A stretch of 64,000 nt of DNA. It comes from Gordonia terrae (GTDB taxonomy: Bacteria > Actinomycetota > Actinomycetes > Mycobacteriales > Mycobacteriaceae). Positions 25,956 to 33,709 of this stretch are shown piece by piece. Within the stretch, counting starts at the first letter, position 1, and the number at the start of each line of letters is the position of its first letter. The DNA lies in assembly GCF_001698225.1 (NCBI RefSeq), contig NZ_CP016594.1, forward strand, positions 4,898,001 through 4,962,000, given 5' to 3'. The position numbers and the translations under genes are program-made. A model generated the notes under the pieces. That model was not told where the DNA came from and did no database searches. It was given only the letters and a program-made list of their open reading frames with translations.

Positions 25956-26420
25956 ATGCCAGATCTGACACCCGACCGAGAGGTCGCCTCGCGCGAGGCC
26001 ATCGCCCGGCGTCCGGCACGAAAGTCACGAGGGCTGAAGGCCATCGGCCTCCTCGGCTTCGTCTGTCTCGGACTCATGCTGGTCCTCGCCGGCCTCGCGA
26101 TCGCCGCCGGCGCGGGCGACCGCGACGCGACCGTATGGCTGGCGGTGGGCGCCGTTCTCGTCGGCCTGGTGGCGCTCGGCCTGCTGATCGGCAGCCGCGT
26201 CCTGCTTCGACGACGCGCCGCCCGAGACGGTGATCGTGCCCATCAGGACCCGATCCAGCCGGAGACCACTGCCGAAGAGGCCGAGCGTTACGAGGAGCGC
26301 TTCCACGATTTCCCGGTGGAACACGCGGGAAAACGAGAGCGAGGGCGGGACGACCGCCTGGAAGAAATGCACGACGAGGGTCATCGACACAACCGGGGAC
26401 ACAACGAGGGAAAGGCCTGA
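25956..26420 (+). CDS. Small membrane protein with two helices and charged tail
   Basis: 154 residues of no recognised family. The N-terminal 28 residues are basic and charged. Two hydrophobic helices follow at about 31-52 and 60-83, then a long hydrophilic tail rich in Glu, Arg and His (AEEAERYEERFHDFPVEHAGKRERGRDDRLEEMHDEGHRH). The histidines could bind metal. GGGAG lies before the ATG, and its stop is two bases before the alcohol dehydrogenase start, so the pair is one transcript. A candidate SigF-type promoter precedes it. Probably a stress-associated membrane protein. Confidence 0.72.
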   Translation: MPDLTPDREVASREAIARRPARKSRGLKAIGLLGFVCLGLMLVLAGLAIAAGAGDRDATVWLAVGAVLVGLVALGLLIGSRVLLRRRAARDGDRAHQDPIQPETTAEEAERYEERFHDFPVEHAGKRERGRDDRLEEMHDEGHRHNRGHNEGKA

Positions 26421-26422
26421 GA

Positions 26423-27601
26423 ATGCGCGCAGTGACCTGGCAGGGCAAACGACACGTGTCGGTCGACACCGTGCCCGACCCGAAGATCATCGAGCCCACC
26501 GACGCCATCATCAAGGTCACCTCGACCAACATCTGCGGATCCGATCTGCATCTGTACGAGGTCCTCGGTCCGTTCATGCAGGCCGGCGACATCCTCGGGC
26601 ACGAGCCCATGGGGATCGTCGAAGAGGTCGGCAGTGAGACCGGCGACCTCCGCGTTGGCGACCGGGTCGTCATACCGTTCCAGATCTCTTGTGGCTCATG
26701 CCTTTTCTGTCACGACGGGCTCATGACGCAGTGTGAGACGACGCGCGTCACCGAACAGGGGACGGGCGCCGCGCTGTTCGGCTACTCGCAGCTCTACGGC
26801 TCGGTCCCCGGCGGGCAGGCCGAGTACCTACGCGTACCTCAGGCCCAGTTCACCCACATCAAGGTGCCGCTGGAGAAGCCCGATTCCCGTTACGTCTATC
26901 TCTCGGATGTGCTGCCCACGGCCTGGCAGGCCGTGGCCTATGCCGAGATCCCCCAGGGCGGAACCGTCACCGTGCTCGGCCTCGGCCCCATCGGCGACAT
27001 GGCCGCCCGGATCGCAGCGCACCAGGGCGCTCGGGTCATCGGTGTCGACCGGGTACCCGAACGGCTGGCCCGGGCGGAGGCCCGCGGTATCGAGACCGTG
27101 AACTTCGACGCCGTCGACAATGTCGGCGACGCCATTCGCGACCTCACCGGCGGGCTGGGTACCGACGCCGTCATCGACGCCGTCGGCATGGAGGCCCACG
27201 GATCGCCGATCAACAAAGCGCTGCAGAGCGTCGTCGGATTGCTGCCGGATGCCGTGGCCCGCAAGGCGATGTCCGAGGTGGGCACCGACCGGCTGGGTGC
27301 GCTCTACTCCGCGATCGACATCGTCAAGCGCGGCGGAACGATCTCGCTGTCCGGGGTCTACGGCGGCGCGGCCGACCCGCTTCCCATGCTGACCATGTTC
27401 GACAAGCAGATCCGGCTGCACATGGGGCAGGCCAATGTGAAGCGGTGGGTGGACGACATCATGCCGTTGCTCACCGATGACGACCCGCTGGGCGTTGACA
27501 CCTTCGCCACCCACGAACTGCCGCTCGACGAGGCCCCGCAGGCTTACGAGACCTTCCAGCGGAAGGACGACGGCATGGTGAAGGTGATTCTCAAGCCGTG
27601 A
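26423..27601 (+). CDS. Zinc-dependent alcohol dehydrogenase (threonine/formaldehyde dehydrogenase-like MDR)
   Basis: A 392-residue medium-chain dehydrogenase. CGSDLHLY and GHEPMGIVEEVG carry catalytic zinc ligands. The structural zinc segment CGSCLFCHDGLMTQC near 93-107 has the C-x2-C-x2-C-x7-C spacing. The NAD fold VLGLGPIGDMAARIAAHQGARVIGVDRVPERL lies near 190, with DAVIDAVGMEAHG near 250. Its length and the insertion after the NAD domain resemble glutathione-independent formaldehyde dehydrogenase-like proteins seen in actinobacterial stress loci. It is co-transcribed with the preceding membrane protein and overlaps the convergent sigma-factor gene by 11 bases. Confidence 0.9.
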   Translation: MRAVTWQGKRHVSVDTVPDPKIIEPTDAIIKVTSTNICGSDLHLYEVLGPFMQAGDILGHEPMGIVEEVGSETGDLRVGDRVVIPFQISCGSCLFCHDGLMTQCETTRVTEQGTGAALFGYSQLYGSVPGGQAEYLRVPQAQFTHIKVPLEKPDSRYVYLSDVLPTAWQAVAYAEIPQGGTVTVLGLGPIGDMAARIAAHQGARVIGVDRVPERLARAEARGIETVNFDAVDNVGDAIRDLTGGLGTDAVIDAVGMEAHGSPINKALQSVVGLLPDAVARKAMSEVGTDRLGALYSAIDIVKRGGTISLSGVYGGAADPLPMLTMFDKQIRLHMGQANVKRWVDDIMPLLTDDDPLGVDTFATHELPLDEAPQAYETFQRKDDGMVKVILKP

Positions 27602-28457
27602 ACCCGCGAGGCGTGCCGCGCCCCCTCGCCGCGGCACGCTCACCGTCGGCCTGCGGGGTGTCGCTGTCCTCGGCCTCGTCCTCCTCGACGACGACCTCGG
27701 ACCGCAAGGTCTCGAGAATGCGCGTCAGCAGGCGCGACACGTGCATCTGGGAGATCCCCACCTCGCGCGCGATCTCGCTCTGCGACATCGACTTGAAGAA
27801 CCGCAGGGTGAGAATCGTGCGCTCGCGCTCGGTGAGCCGCTCGAGTGCGGGCTGCAGCGTGACGAATTCTTCGACGAGTTCCAACCGTGCGTCCTCGTCG
27901 CCGAGGGTGTCGGCAAGGGTCCAGCCGTCGGTGTTCGAGCCGGCCTCGGCGTCGATCGAACTCGCGGTGTACGCCGAGCGGGCGACCATGCCCTCGATGA
28001 CCTCGCCGACCGGCAGGTCGAGATGCTTGGCGATCTCACTCGGGCGTGGCGACCGACCGAGGGTCTGCAACAGTTCTTCACTTGCCTTGGCGATGTTCAG
28101 CGAGGCCTCCTGCGCACGCCGGGGTACGCGGATGGACCAGGTGCTGTCCCGAAAATAGCGCTTGACCTCGCCCATCACGGTCGGCACCGCGAAGGCGAGG
28201 AAGTTGTTGCCGCGCTCGACGTCGAACCGGTCGACAGCGTGCATCAGACCGATCCGCGCCACCTGACGCAGATCGTCGATGGGTTCGCCACGCTCGGAGA
28301 ACCGCCGCGCGACATGATCCGCCAGGGGCAGGCACCGCGCGATGACCTCGTCCCGAAGTCGAGCACGACGATCGTCGTCCTTCTCCTCGTGCATCGCACG
28401 AAGAGAAGGGAGGACGTCGCCGTAATCGTCGTGATCGCCCCGGTCTCCCGACGCCAT
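27591..28457 (-). CDS. sigF: SigF/SigB-family general stress sigma factor
   Basis: A 288-residue group 3 sigma factor. Region 2 is seen as LADHVARRFSERGEPIDDLRQVARIGLMHAVDRFDVERG..FLAFAVPTVMGEVKRYFRDSTW. Region 3 is VPRRAQEASLNI..LGRSPRPSEIAKHL, and region 4 is LTERERTILTLRFFKSMSQSEIAREVGISQMHVSRLLTRILETL. It recognises GTTT/GGGTA-type promoters, three candidates for which occur nearby. The start is MASGDRG at 28457; the longer open frame upstream is non-coding. Unlike the usual usfX-sigF operon, its RsbW-like partner is two genes away on the same strand, and a STAS antagonist gene is divergent. Confidence 0.92.
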   Translation of the reverse strand: MASGDRGDHDDYGDVLPSLRAMHEEKDDDRRARLRDEVIARCLPLADHVARRFSERGEPIDDLRQVARIGLMHAVDRFDVERGNNFLAFAVPTVMGEVKRYFRDSTWSIRVPRRAQEASLNIAKASEELLQTLGRSPRPSEIAKHLDLPVGEVIEGMVARSAYTASSIDAEAGSNTDGWTLADTLGDEDARLELVEEFVTLQPALERLTERERTILTLRFFKSMSQSEIAREVGISQMHVSRLLTRILETLRSEVVVEEDEAEDSDTPQADGERAAARGRGTPRGFTA

Positions 28458-28895
28458 TCTCACCACCAGACTTAGAAGACAGCACGAGAACTGATGCGCA
28501 GACCTCGTGCCGCAACCAGAACAGGAATGATGTGCGCACGGGTTCGACGCATATCCGAGTCCAGCCAACCACGGTCGTACGACAGCGTCCAGCCACGCCG
28601 GGTGCGGCCTGGTCAGAGCGGTGTGTGGCAGGAACTCGGCGCATAGAAACTGCCGAAGTGGGCACAACCTTGTACGCCGTGCTCGCGCAACGTAGGGTAA
28701 GGGATGCGGTTCAGGTAGCAGCTGCGTTCTAAGCGACAGGCGCCCAGGGCCTCTCCGCTTCCCACCATCACGTGTCAATCTTTTTCCGACGGTCGTGAAC
28801 TTGGGTTACTCCCAACCACATTCGGTGGAGTATCAAGGCCTTCGATCCAGAGGTGACGGTCGGGCCAGACGCGCGCTTACCGAAACGAGAACATC
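28458..28895. other. 438-base divergent intergenic region between sigF and STAS gene
   Basis: No gene, tRNA or convincing RNA was found. It includes the inverted repeat TTGGG-TTACT-CCCAA at 28801-28815, about 80 bases before the STAS gene. GGGTTA inside it loosely resembles a SigF -10 element, but no acceptable -35 lies at the right distance. The region presumably holds the promoters of both genes. Confidence 0.5.
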
Positions 28896-29342
28896 ATGGC
28901 TCTCACTTCTTCGACCACCTTTCGTTCGGCCTTCGATCACGCAACCGAACCTGCGCCGAAGACACACCCGCACCAGTTCGTCTCACCGAAATCGTATTGC
29001 GTACAGGGCTTTTCGGGCAGCGTCGATCGCGATTCCGCCGCCGATTTCGCGGCTGCGCTGGATCGGGTGATCAGCGGCCCGGTCGACGGCATCGTCCTCG
29101 ACTTCTCCGGCCTGAACTTCTTCGGAACAGTGGGTCTCGTGCTGCTGCGGTCCTTCATCGACGACGCCGGTCGACGATTCGTCCCGGTCGTGGTCGTCGG
29201 CGGCCGCAGTGTGACCCGCCCGCTCGAACTCTGCGGGATGGCGCCCTACGTCAAGGCTTTCGAGACACTCGAGGAAGCCGGACGCGCCCTGACCCAGAAC
29301 GAGGTCGCCCCCAGCACGATGGAATTCACCGTCGCCGAGTAA
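28896..29342 (+). CDS. STAS-domain anti-sigma factor antagonist
   Basis: 148 residues. An N-terminal 30-residue tail precedes a STAS domain: SYCVQGFSGSVDRDSAADFAAALDRVI, GIVLDFSGLNFFGTVGLVLLRSFIDDAG, VVVGGRSVTRPLELCGM. The loop that carries the regulatory phosphosite in RsbV/SpoIIAA (D-S-x-G) reads FFGTVGL here, so the acceptor would be Thr if it is used at all. It is divergent from sigF. The expected role is to sequester the RsbW-like kinase and free the sigma factor. Weak ribosome site (GAGAACATC) before ATG. Confidence 0.85.
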   Translation: MALTSSTTFRSAFDHATEPAPKTHPHQFVSPKSYCVQGFSGSVDRDSAADFAAALDRVISGPVDGIVLDFSGLNFFGTVGLVLLRSFIDDAGRRFVPVVVVGGRSVTRPLELCGMAPYVKAFETLEEAGRALTQNEVAPSTMEFTVAE

Positions 29343-29359
29343 GCCACCCCTGCTCGGCC

Positions 29360-29446
29360 GCTGCTCCCCGAGGTGCGAGGAGCGCCGGCGACGAGCCTCC
29401 CCTGCCCCCTGAGGTGCGAGGAGCGATAGCGACGAGCCTCGAAGGG
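29360..29446. repeat. Intergenic repeat (type A), two direct copies
   Basis: Two direct copies of the GAGGTGCGAGGAGCG..GCGACGAGCCTC unit lie between the convergent STAS and GAF-ANTAR genes. Unlike other copies, there is no inverted arm to pair with. They are followed directly by a separate perfect 14-bp hairpin that includes the ANTAR stop codon. Confidence 0.8.
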
Positions 29447-29481
29447 CACGTCAGGTCACCGCTTCGTGGTGACCTGACGTG
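29447..29481. terminator. Perfect 14-bp hairpin overlapping the ANTAR gene stop codon
   Basis: CACGTCAGGTCACC (29447-29460) and its exact complement (29468-29481) flank a 7-base loop. The hairpin spans the last codons and the stop of the GAF-ANTAR gene and can form in transcripts from either strand. The likely role is a bidirectional terminator or mRNA 3'-end protector. Confidence 0.7.
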
Positions 29482-30139
29482 CGACGTCGACCAACTTGGT
29501 GTTCGAGTCCTGCGACAGCCGCTTCAACAGCTCGAACGCGGCGATCGCATCGATCTCGAACCGCTCCATCAGCATGCCCTTGGCCTGGCCGATCACGTCG
29601 CGATTGGCCAGGGCGCTGTGGAACTGCTTGTCCTTCCTGACCTTGTTCCACGCGAGCGCGGCGTGAGTCGCGAAGACGGCGCCGAGATCCTCGGCGTGGA
29701 GGTCGAAGGCGCGGGGCACGTCGGCGAACAGATTCAGCGCCCCGATCGTCGTGGTGTCGGCGAAGAGCTGAAAGGACAGCACCGAGCGGATCGAGGTCTC
29801 CGCCAGCGCCCGCTGCCGGTACTCGGGCCAACGTTCTTCCTTCGCGAGGTCGTCGACGCGCACGACGCGGTCGGCAAGCGCCGCCGAGATACACGGTCCC
29901 TCACCGAGTTCCGCCTGGATGCGGTCGTGCACGTCAGCGACGTCGTGGGTCGAGCCGAAGGACTCGATCGACTTCCGATTGGTGGTGACGGTGAGGCCGG
30001 CGTACTCGACGCCGGGGATGTCGATGAGCGCGTTCTCGACGATCGACTTGGCGACCTGTTCGTCGGAGTCGTCCCCGTGGAGCTCACGCGCCAGATCGGC
30101 GATCCTTCGGTGGACGTCCTCCTCGGATGGATGTGTCAT
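29456..30139 (-). CDS. GAF-ANTAR RNA-binding regulator
   Basis: 227 residues with a GAF sensory domain (about 10-150; YAGLTVTTNRKSIESFGST, GEGPCISAALADRVVRVDDL, SFQLFADTTTIGALNLFAD) followed by an ANTAR domain (DVIGQAKGMLMERFEIDAIAAFELLKRLSQDSNTKLVDVA). AAAGGGG precedes ATG 30139. GAF-ANTAR proteins bind RNA hairpins and are common next to stress sigma loci in mycobacteria and Gordonia. It converges with the STAS gene. The signal for the GAF domain is not predictable. Confidence 0.9.
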   Translation of the reverse strand: MTHPSEEDVHRRIADLARELHGDDSDEQVAKSIVENALIDIPGVEYAGLTVTTNRKSIESFGSTHDVADVHDRIQAELGEGPCISAALADRVVRVDDLAKEERWPEYRQRALAETSIRSVLSFQLFADTTTIGALNLFADVPRAFDLHAEDLGAVFATHAALAWNKVRKDKQFHSALANRDVIGQAKGMLMERFEIDAIAAFELLKRLSQDSNTKLVDVARQVTTKR

Positions 30140-30281
30140 GATCGAGCCCCTTTCAACGCCCGACGTGAACACCAACGACCACGGACGCGCATTGTTCGGC
30201 GTACTCACCCCAACGTAGCCCACCGCGACGTGCCTGTTGTCGGCTCGGGAAAGGCGTTCGGACCCTACGCCGGCAAGTGGC

Positions 30282-31469
30282 TCAGCGGAACGCCGAAGCA
30301 CCGGTCAGCGCGCGACCGATGGTGAGCTGGTGGACCTCGGAGGTCCCCTCGTAGGTGAGTACCGACTCCAGGTTGTTGGCGTGCCGGATCACCGGGTACT
30401 CGAGGGTGATGCCGTTCGCCCCCAAGATGGTTCGGCATTCGCGGGCGATCGCGATCGCCTCCCGCGTGCTGTTCAGCTTGCCGGTGCTGACCTGCTCGGG
30501 GGTGAGTTCACCGCGATCTTTCAGACGGCCGAGATGGTAGGCCAGCAGGTGGCCCTTGCCGACCTCGAGCGCCATGTCGGCGATCTTGGTCTGGGTGATC
30601 TGGTAGCCGGCGAGCGGCTTGTCGAACACCTCGCGGGACTGCGCGTAGTCGATGGCCGACTCGAGACAGTCGCGAGCCGCGCCCATGGCCCCGAAGATGA
30701 TGCCGAATCGCGCCTCACCGAGAGCGGTGAGCGGTCCGCGCAGACCCTCTGCCTTCGGCAGCATCGCCGACGCGGGAAGCCGCACCTCGTCGAACACGAG
30801 CTCCGAGGTGACCGAGGCGCGCAGCGACATCTTCTTGGTGATCTCCGGCGCCGAGAACCCGGGCGTGTCGGTGGGGACCACGAATCCGCGGATACCGCCC
30901 GGACTGTCGGCGAGATCGGTCTGCGCCCACACCACTGCGACATCAGCGATCGAACCGTTGGTGATCCACATCTTCGTTCCGTTGAGCACCCAGTCGTCGC
31001 CGTCGCGCTTGGCATGGGTGCGCATGCCCGACGGATTGGATCCGAAGTCGGGCTCGGTCAAGCCGAAGCAGCCGATCGCCTCCCCCGCCGCCATCCGCGG
31101 CAGCCACTCGTTCTTCTGTTCTTCCGAACCCCAGTGATGGATGGAGAACATCGCGAGTGACCCCTGCACCGACACCAGGCTGCGGATTCCGGAATCGACG
31201 GCCTCGAGCTCGAGGCAGGCCAGTCCGTAGGACATCGCACTCATCCCGGGACAGCCGTACCCCTCGAGGTGCATTCCCAGGGCCCCGAGCCCGCCGAGCT
31301 CCCGGGCGATGTCGCGGGCAGGTAGGCGGGCCTCCTCGAACCACTCCGCGATGTGCGGGCGCAGCTTCGACGCGGCGAAGTCGCGCACACTGTCGCGGAT
31401 GGCGATCTCGTCCGCGTCGAGCAGCGAGTCCAGGGCGAAGAGCTGGGGCAACGTGCTGGGGCGGGACAT
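30282..31469 (-). CDS. Glutaryl-CoA dehydrogenase-like acyl-CoA dehydrogenase
   Basis: 395 residues. Among acyl-CoA dehydrogenases, the C-terminal RTILGANGITLEYPVIRHANNLESVLTYEGTSEVHQLTIGRALTG is characteristic of glutaryl-CoA dehydrogenases (GcdH). It contains the catalytic Glu (TYEGTSE) and the active-site Arg region. GCFGLTEPDFGSNPSGMRTHA near 135 binds substrate. The family oxidatively decarboxylates glutaryl-CoA to crotonyl-CoA in lysine/tryptophan breakdown. GGAGG lies five bases before ATG 31469. A tandem TTGCAA-CGTT element upstream and the divergent LacI gene indicate specific regulation. Confidence 0.9.
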   Translation of the reverse strand: MSRPSTLPQLFALDSLLDADEIAIRDSVRDFAASKLRPHIAEWFEEARLPARDIARELGGLGALGMHLEGYGCPGMSAMSYGLACLELEAVDSGIRSLVSVQGSLAMFSIHHWGSEEQKNEWLPRMAAGEAIGCFGLTEPDFGSNPSGMRTHAKRDGDDWVLNGTKMWITNGSIADVAVVWAQTDLADSPGGIRGFVVPTDTPGFSAPEITKKMSLRASVTSELVFDEVRLPASAMLPKAEGLRGPLTALGEARFGIIFGAMGAARDCLESAIDYAQSREVFDKPLAGYQITQTKIADMALEVGKGHLLAYHLGRLKDRGELTPEQVSTGKLNSTREAIAIARECRTILGANGITLEYPVIRHANNLESVLTYEGTSEVHQLTIGRALTGASAFR

Positions 31470-31483
31470 CGAGACCTCCGTGA

Positions 31484-31507
31484 GAACGTTTGCAAGAACG
31501 ATTGCAT
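31484..31507. promoter_or_regulatory. Tandem LacI-type half-operators
   Basis: GAACGTTTGCAA (31484-31495) is followed without gap by GAACGATTGCAT (31496-31507), 10 of 12 identical. Each resembles half of a LacI-family operator (TGCAAACGTTTGCA type). The pair lies 15-38 bases upstream of the GcdH start and 79 bases before the divergent LacI gene. Confidence 0.6.
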
Positions 31508-31585
31508 CGCCTAAGGTAGGTGGTCGGCCGCCGCCGGTCAATGTGTGGGGTGGGCTCGAGCTACCGGGCCGAGAGGAGAGCCAGC

Positions 31586-32593
31586 GTGATCAGTGGTCAG
31601 CGCGCACCCACGCTCAAGGAGATCGCGCAGCGTGCCGGCGTGCACGTGTCCACCGCGTCCCGCGTCCTCCGCCAGGCCGAACCCGCCGACGGATGGTCGG
31701 AGTCGGCGCTCCGGGTCCGGGAGGTCGCCGACCAGCTCGGGTACCAGCGCAACGTGTGGGCGGCCAGTCTGCGGACCCGCAAGACCACCACGATCGGTGT
31801 CGTGATGACGCGACTCACCGACGGCGTCGTCGCCACGACCTACCAGGGCATCGAGCAGGCCGCCACCCGGGCCGGTTACTCGGTGCTGCTGTCGAGCCCG
31901 CCTGACGAGGAGGCCGCTCAGCGGCGGGCCATCGAACTCCTCGTCGGGCGGCAGGTCGACGGTCTGTTGCTGAGCGGGCTCCATCGGCCGGGTGGCGATT
32001 TCGTCGAGTCGCTGCGGATCGGCGACCTTCCGTTGCTCGCGCTGACCCGGCACGCCGAGGCCGGGCTTCCCTTCGTCGGCGGTGACGACGTGCGCGGCGG
32101 CCGCATCGCGGCCCGGCATCTCCTGGATCGGGGGTACACCGACCTCGCCGCCATCGCCGGTCCCGCCCACGCGACCACGGCCACCGACCGACTCAGCGGG
32201 TTTCGCGCGGAGTTGCGCGAGGCCGGGATCACGCTGCCCGACGACCGCATCGTCGCGTCGAACTTCGAGGTCGACGGCGGTACGGCGGCCGGTCGCGCAC
32301 TTCTGGATCGTCCGGACCGCCCGCGGGCGATCTTCGCGGTGTCGGACACGATCGCGGTGGGGGTCCTGGGCGTGGCGCGCGACCTCGGACTCCGCGTCCC
32401 CGACGACCTCGCCCTGATCGGCTACAACGACATCCCGGTGGCCGCCCAGCTGCCGGTTCCACTCACGACGATTCGTTCCCCGGCCCGGGAGATCGGTGAG
32501 ACCGCGGTGCGCGGTCTCCTCGACCTCGCGACCGGACGCGACGTCGAATCCCGGCGCTTACCGGTCGAACTCATCGCACGCGGCAGCACGTGA
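31586..32593 (+). CDS. LacI-family transcriptional regulator
   Basis: A 335-residue repressor. The N-terminal helix-turn-helix is TLKEIAQRAGVHVSTASRVLRQ, followed by a hinge helix (NVWAASLRTRKTTTIGVVM) and a periplasmic-binding-like effector domain with GRQVDGLLLSGL, RAIFAVSDTIAVGVLGVARDLGLRVPDDLALIGYNDIP and LTTIRSPAREIG. GTG 31586 is used because GAGGAGA lies six bases upstream. It probably represses the divergent glutaryl-CoA dehydrogenase gene through the tandem element between them. The effector is unknown. Confidence 0.92.
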   Translation: MISGQRAPTLKEIAQRAGVHVSTASRVLRQAEPADGWSESALRVREVADQLGYQRNVWAASLRTRKTTTIGVVMTRLTDGVVATTYQGIEQAATRAGYSVLLSSPPDEEAAQRRAIELLVGRQVDGLLLSGLHRPGGDFVESLRIGDLPLLALTRHAEAGLPFVGGDDVRGGRIAARHLLDRGYTDLAAIAGPAHATTATDRLSGFRAELREAGITLPDDRIVASNFEVDGGTAAGRALLDRPDRPRAIFAVSDTIAVGVLGVARDLGLRVPDDLALIGYNDIPVAAQLPVPLTTIRSPAREIGETAVRGLLDLATGRDVESRRLPVELIARGST

Positions 32594-32615
32594 TCGGTTC
32601 GCCTCCGCGCCGGCC

Positions 32616-33296
32616 TCAGGGCACGACCGGCTCGGGCCGTCGACGCACCGCGACGGCGCGGGCGACCGCGAACGTCGCGGCCAGGACCATCGTCACCACG
32701 AGGATCGTGGCGATCCACGTCGGCGAGGTGGTCGTGTACCCGAACCAACCGGCCACCCCGACGCCGGCGGCCGTCGCCAGCACGGCCCCGACCGGGAGCG
32801 AGATCGCGGTCGTCCGAACGGTGGCCCGGGTGTGCGCATCACCGGACAGTCGCAACACACCGAGGATGCCGACGAGCACCAGCACGTAACCGAGCACCCC
32901 ACTCACGGCGTAGACCACCAGGACGGGGTACCCGGCGCCGGAGTCGGCGGTGAACGCGTTCGCCAGCAGGATGATCGCCGGGGCGAGTCCGACCACGACA
33001 CCGATCAGCCCGGCGCCCACCACCCGGCCGAGCCGCAAGCCGCTGCGCTCCGCCAGACGTACACCGACCGCCCAGAGAACTCCCGCAACGAGCGCACCGG
33101 TGACGGCACCGACCCCCGCCGCGACGATCACCGAGTCAGTCGGGTCTTGCGCGACACCCGCCGTGTCCCCGGTGCCCCACACCATCCAGATGTCGGGACC
33201 GCCCACCGAGCCGCCGCCATCGGACAGGGACAGGGCCGCGCCCAACGCCGCGATCACTGCACCGAACAGCCCGAACCCGACGAGTTGCCTCCACAT
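32616..33296 (-). CDS. Predicted multi-pass membrane protein
   Basis: 226 residues with about six hydrophobic segments, at residues 5-22, 55-78, 88-110, 125-147, 163-185 and 192-212. It has no recognised domain. The start MWRQLVGFGL at 33296 immediately precedes the first helix, and the C-terminus is a basic tail (RAVAVRRRPEPVVP). It is neighbour to the DUF2470 gene on the same strand, 98 bases apart. Function unknown. Confidence 0.78.
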   Translation of the reverse strand: MWRQLVGFGLFGAVIAALGAALSLSDGGGSVGGPDIWMVWGTGDTAGVAQDPTDSVIVAAGVGAVTGALVAGVLWAVGVRLAERSGLRLGRVVGAGLIGVVVGLAPAIILLANAFTADSGAGYPVLVVYAVSGVLGYVLVLVGILGVLRLSGDAHTRATVRTTAISLPVGAVLATAAGVGVAGWFGYTTTSPTWIATILVVTMVLAATFAVARAVAVRRRPEPVVP

Positions 33297-33394
33297 ACGG
33301 CCACTATCGCCGGTCTCGGCGTCGTCGGGCTTCCGGACACGCGGGAACACTCGTCGCTTGCGTTTCCGAGACAGTGTTTCGCGGTTCTTCCGGA

Positions 33395-33709
33395 TCAGGA
33401 AGCGGCGGGGGAGTTCTCCTGCGCCGCACGGAACATCGCGACGACCGCGGCGCGAACGTCGGCTCGGTCGCGAACCGGCCGATCCCACGGGAGCCGTACA
33501 CCGACAGTCCCGTCGGGGCCGGAGACGTCGAAAGTGGCTGCCTCGTGGTCGAATCCGGTCATCGTTGCCGCGACCGCATCCGGACGTCCGCCCAGCACCC
33601 GGCAGATGAGCAGCGAGTCCTCGGCATGGTCGTCGTTCATGTGCGCGAGTACGGCCGCCACGACATCCGGCGCGAACTGCGCCGTGTCCGAGACGTTGTC
33701 GTCAGTCAC
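33395..33709 (-). CDS. DUF2470 domain protein
   Basis: 104 residues. FAPDVVAAVLAHMNDDHAEDSLLICRVLGG and MTGFDHEAATFDV match the DUF2470/pyridoxamine-oxidase C-terminal-like domain found on haem-degrading HugZ-type and Corynebacteriales stand-alone proteins. The HMNxDH motif is intact (HMNDDH). GTG 33709 with GGAGG four bases upstream overlaps the phosphatase stop by eight bases, so the two are co-expressed. A possible role is haem or flavin binding; unproven. Confidence 0.82.
   Translation of the reverse strand: MTDDNVSDTAQFAPDVVAAVLAHMNDDHAEDSLLICRVLGGRPDAVAATMTGFDHEAATFDVSGPDGTVGVRLPWDRPVRDRADVRAAVVAMFRAAQENSPAAS

Noticed and set aside
28458..28895. SigF autoregulatory promoter in the sigF/STAS gap
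   Set aside because: GGGTTA and GGGTAA occur but none has an acceptable -35 at 15-17 bases, so no claim is made.
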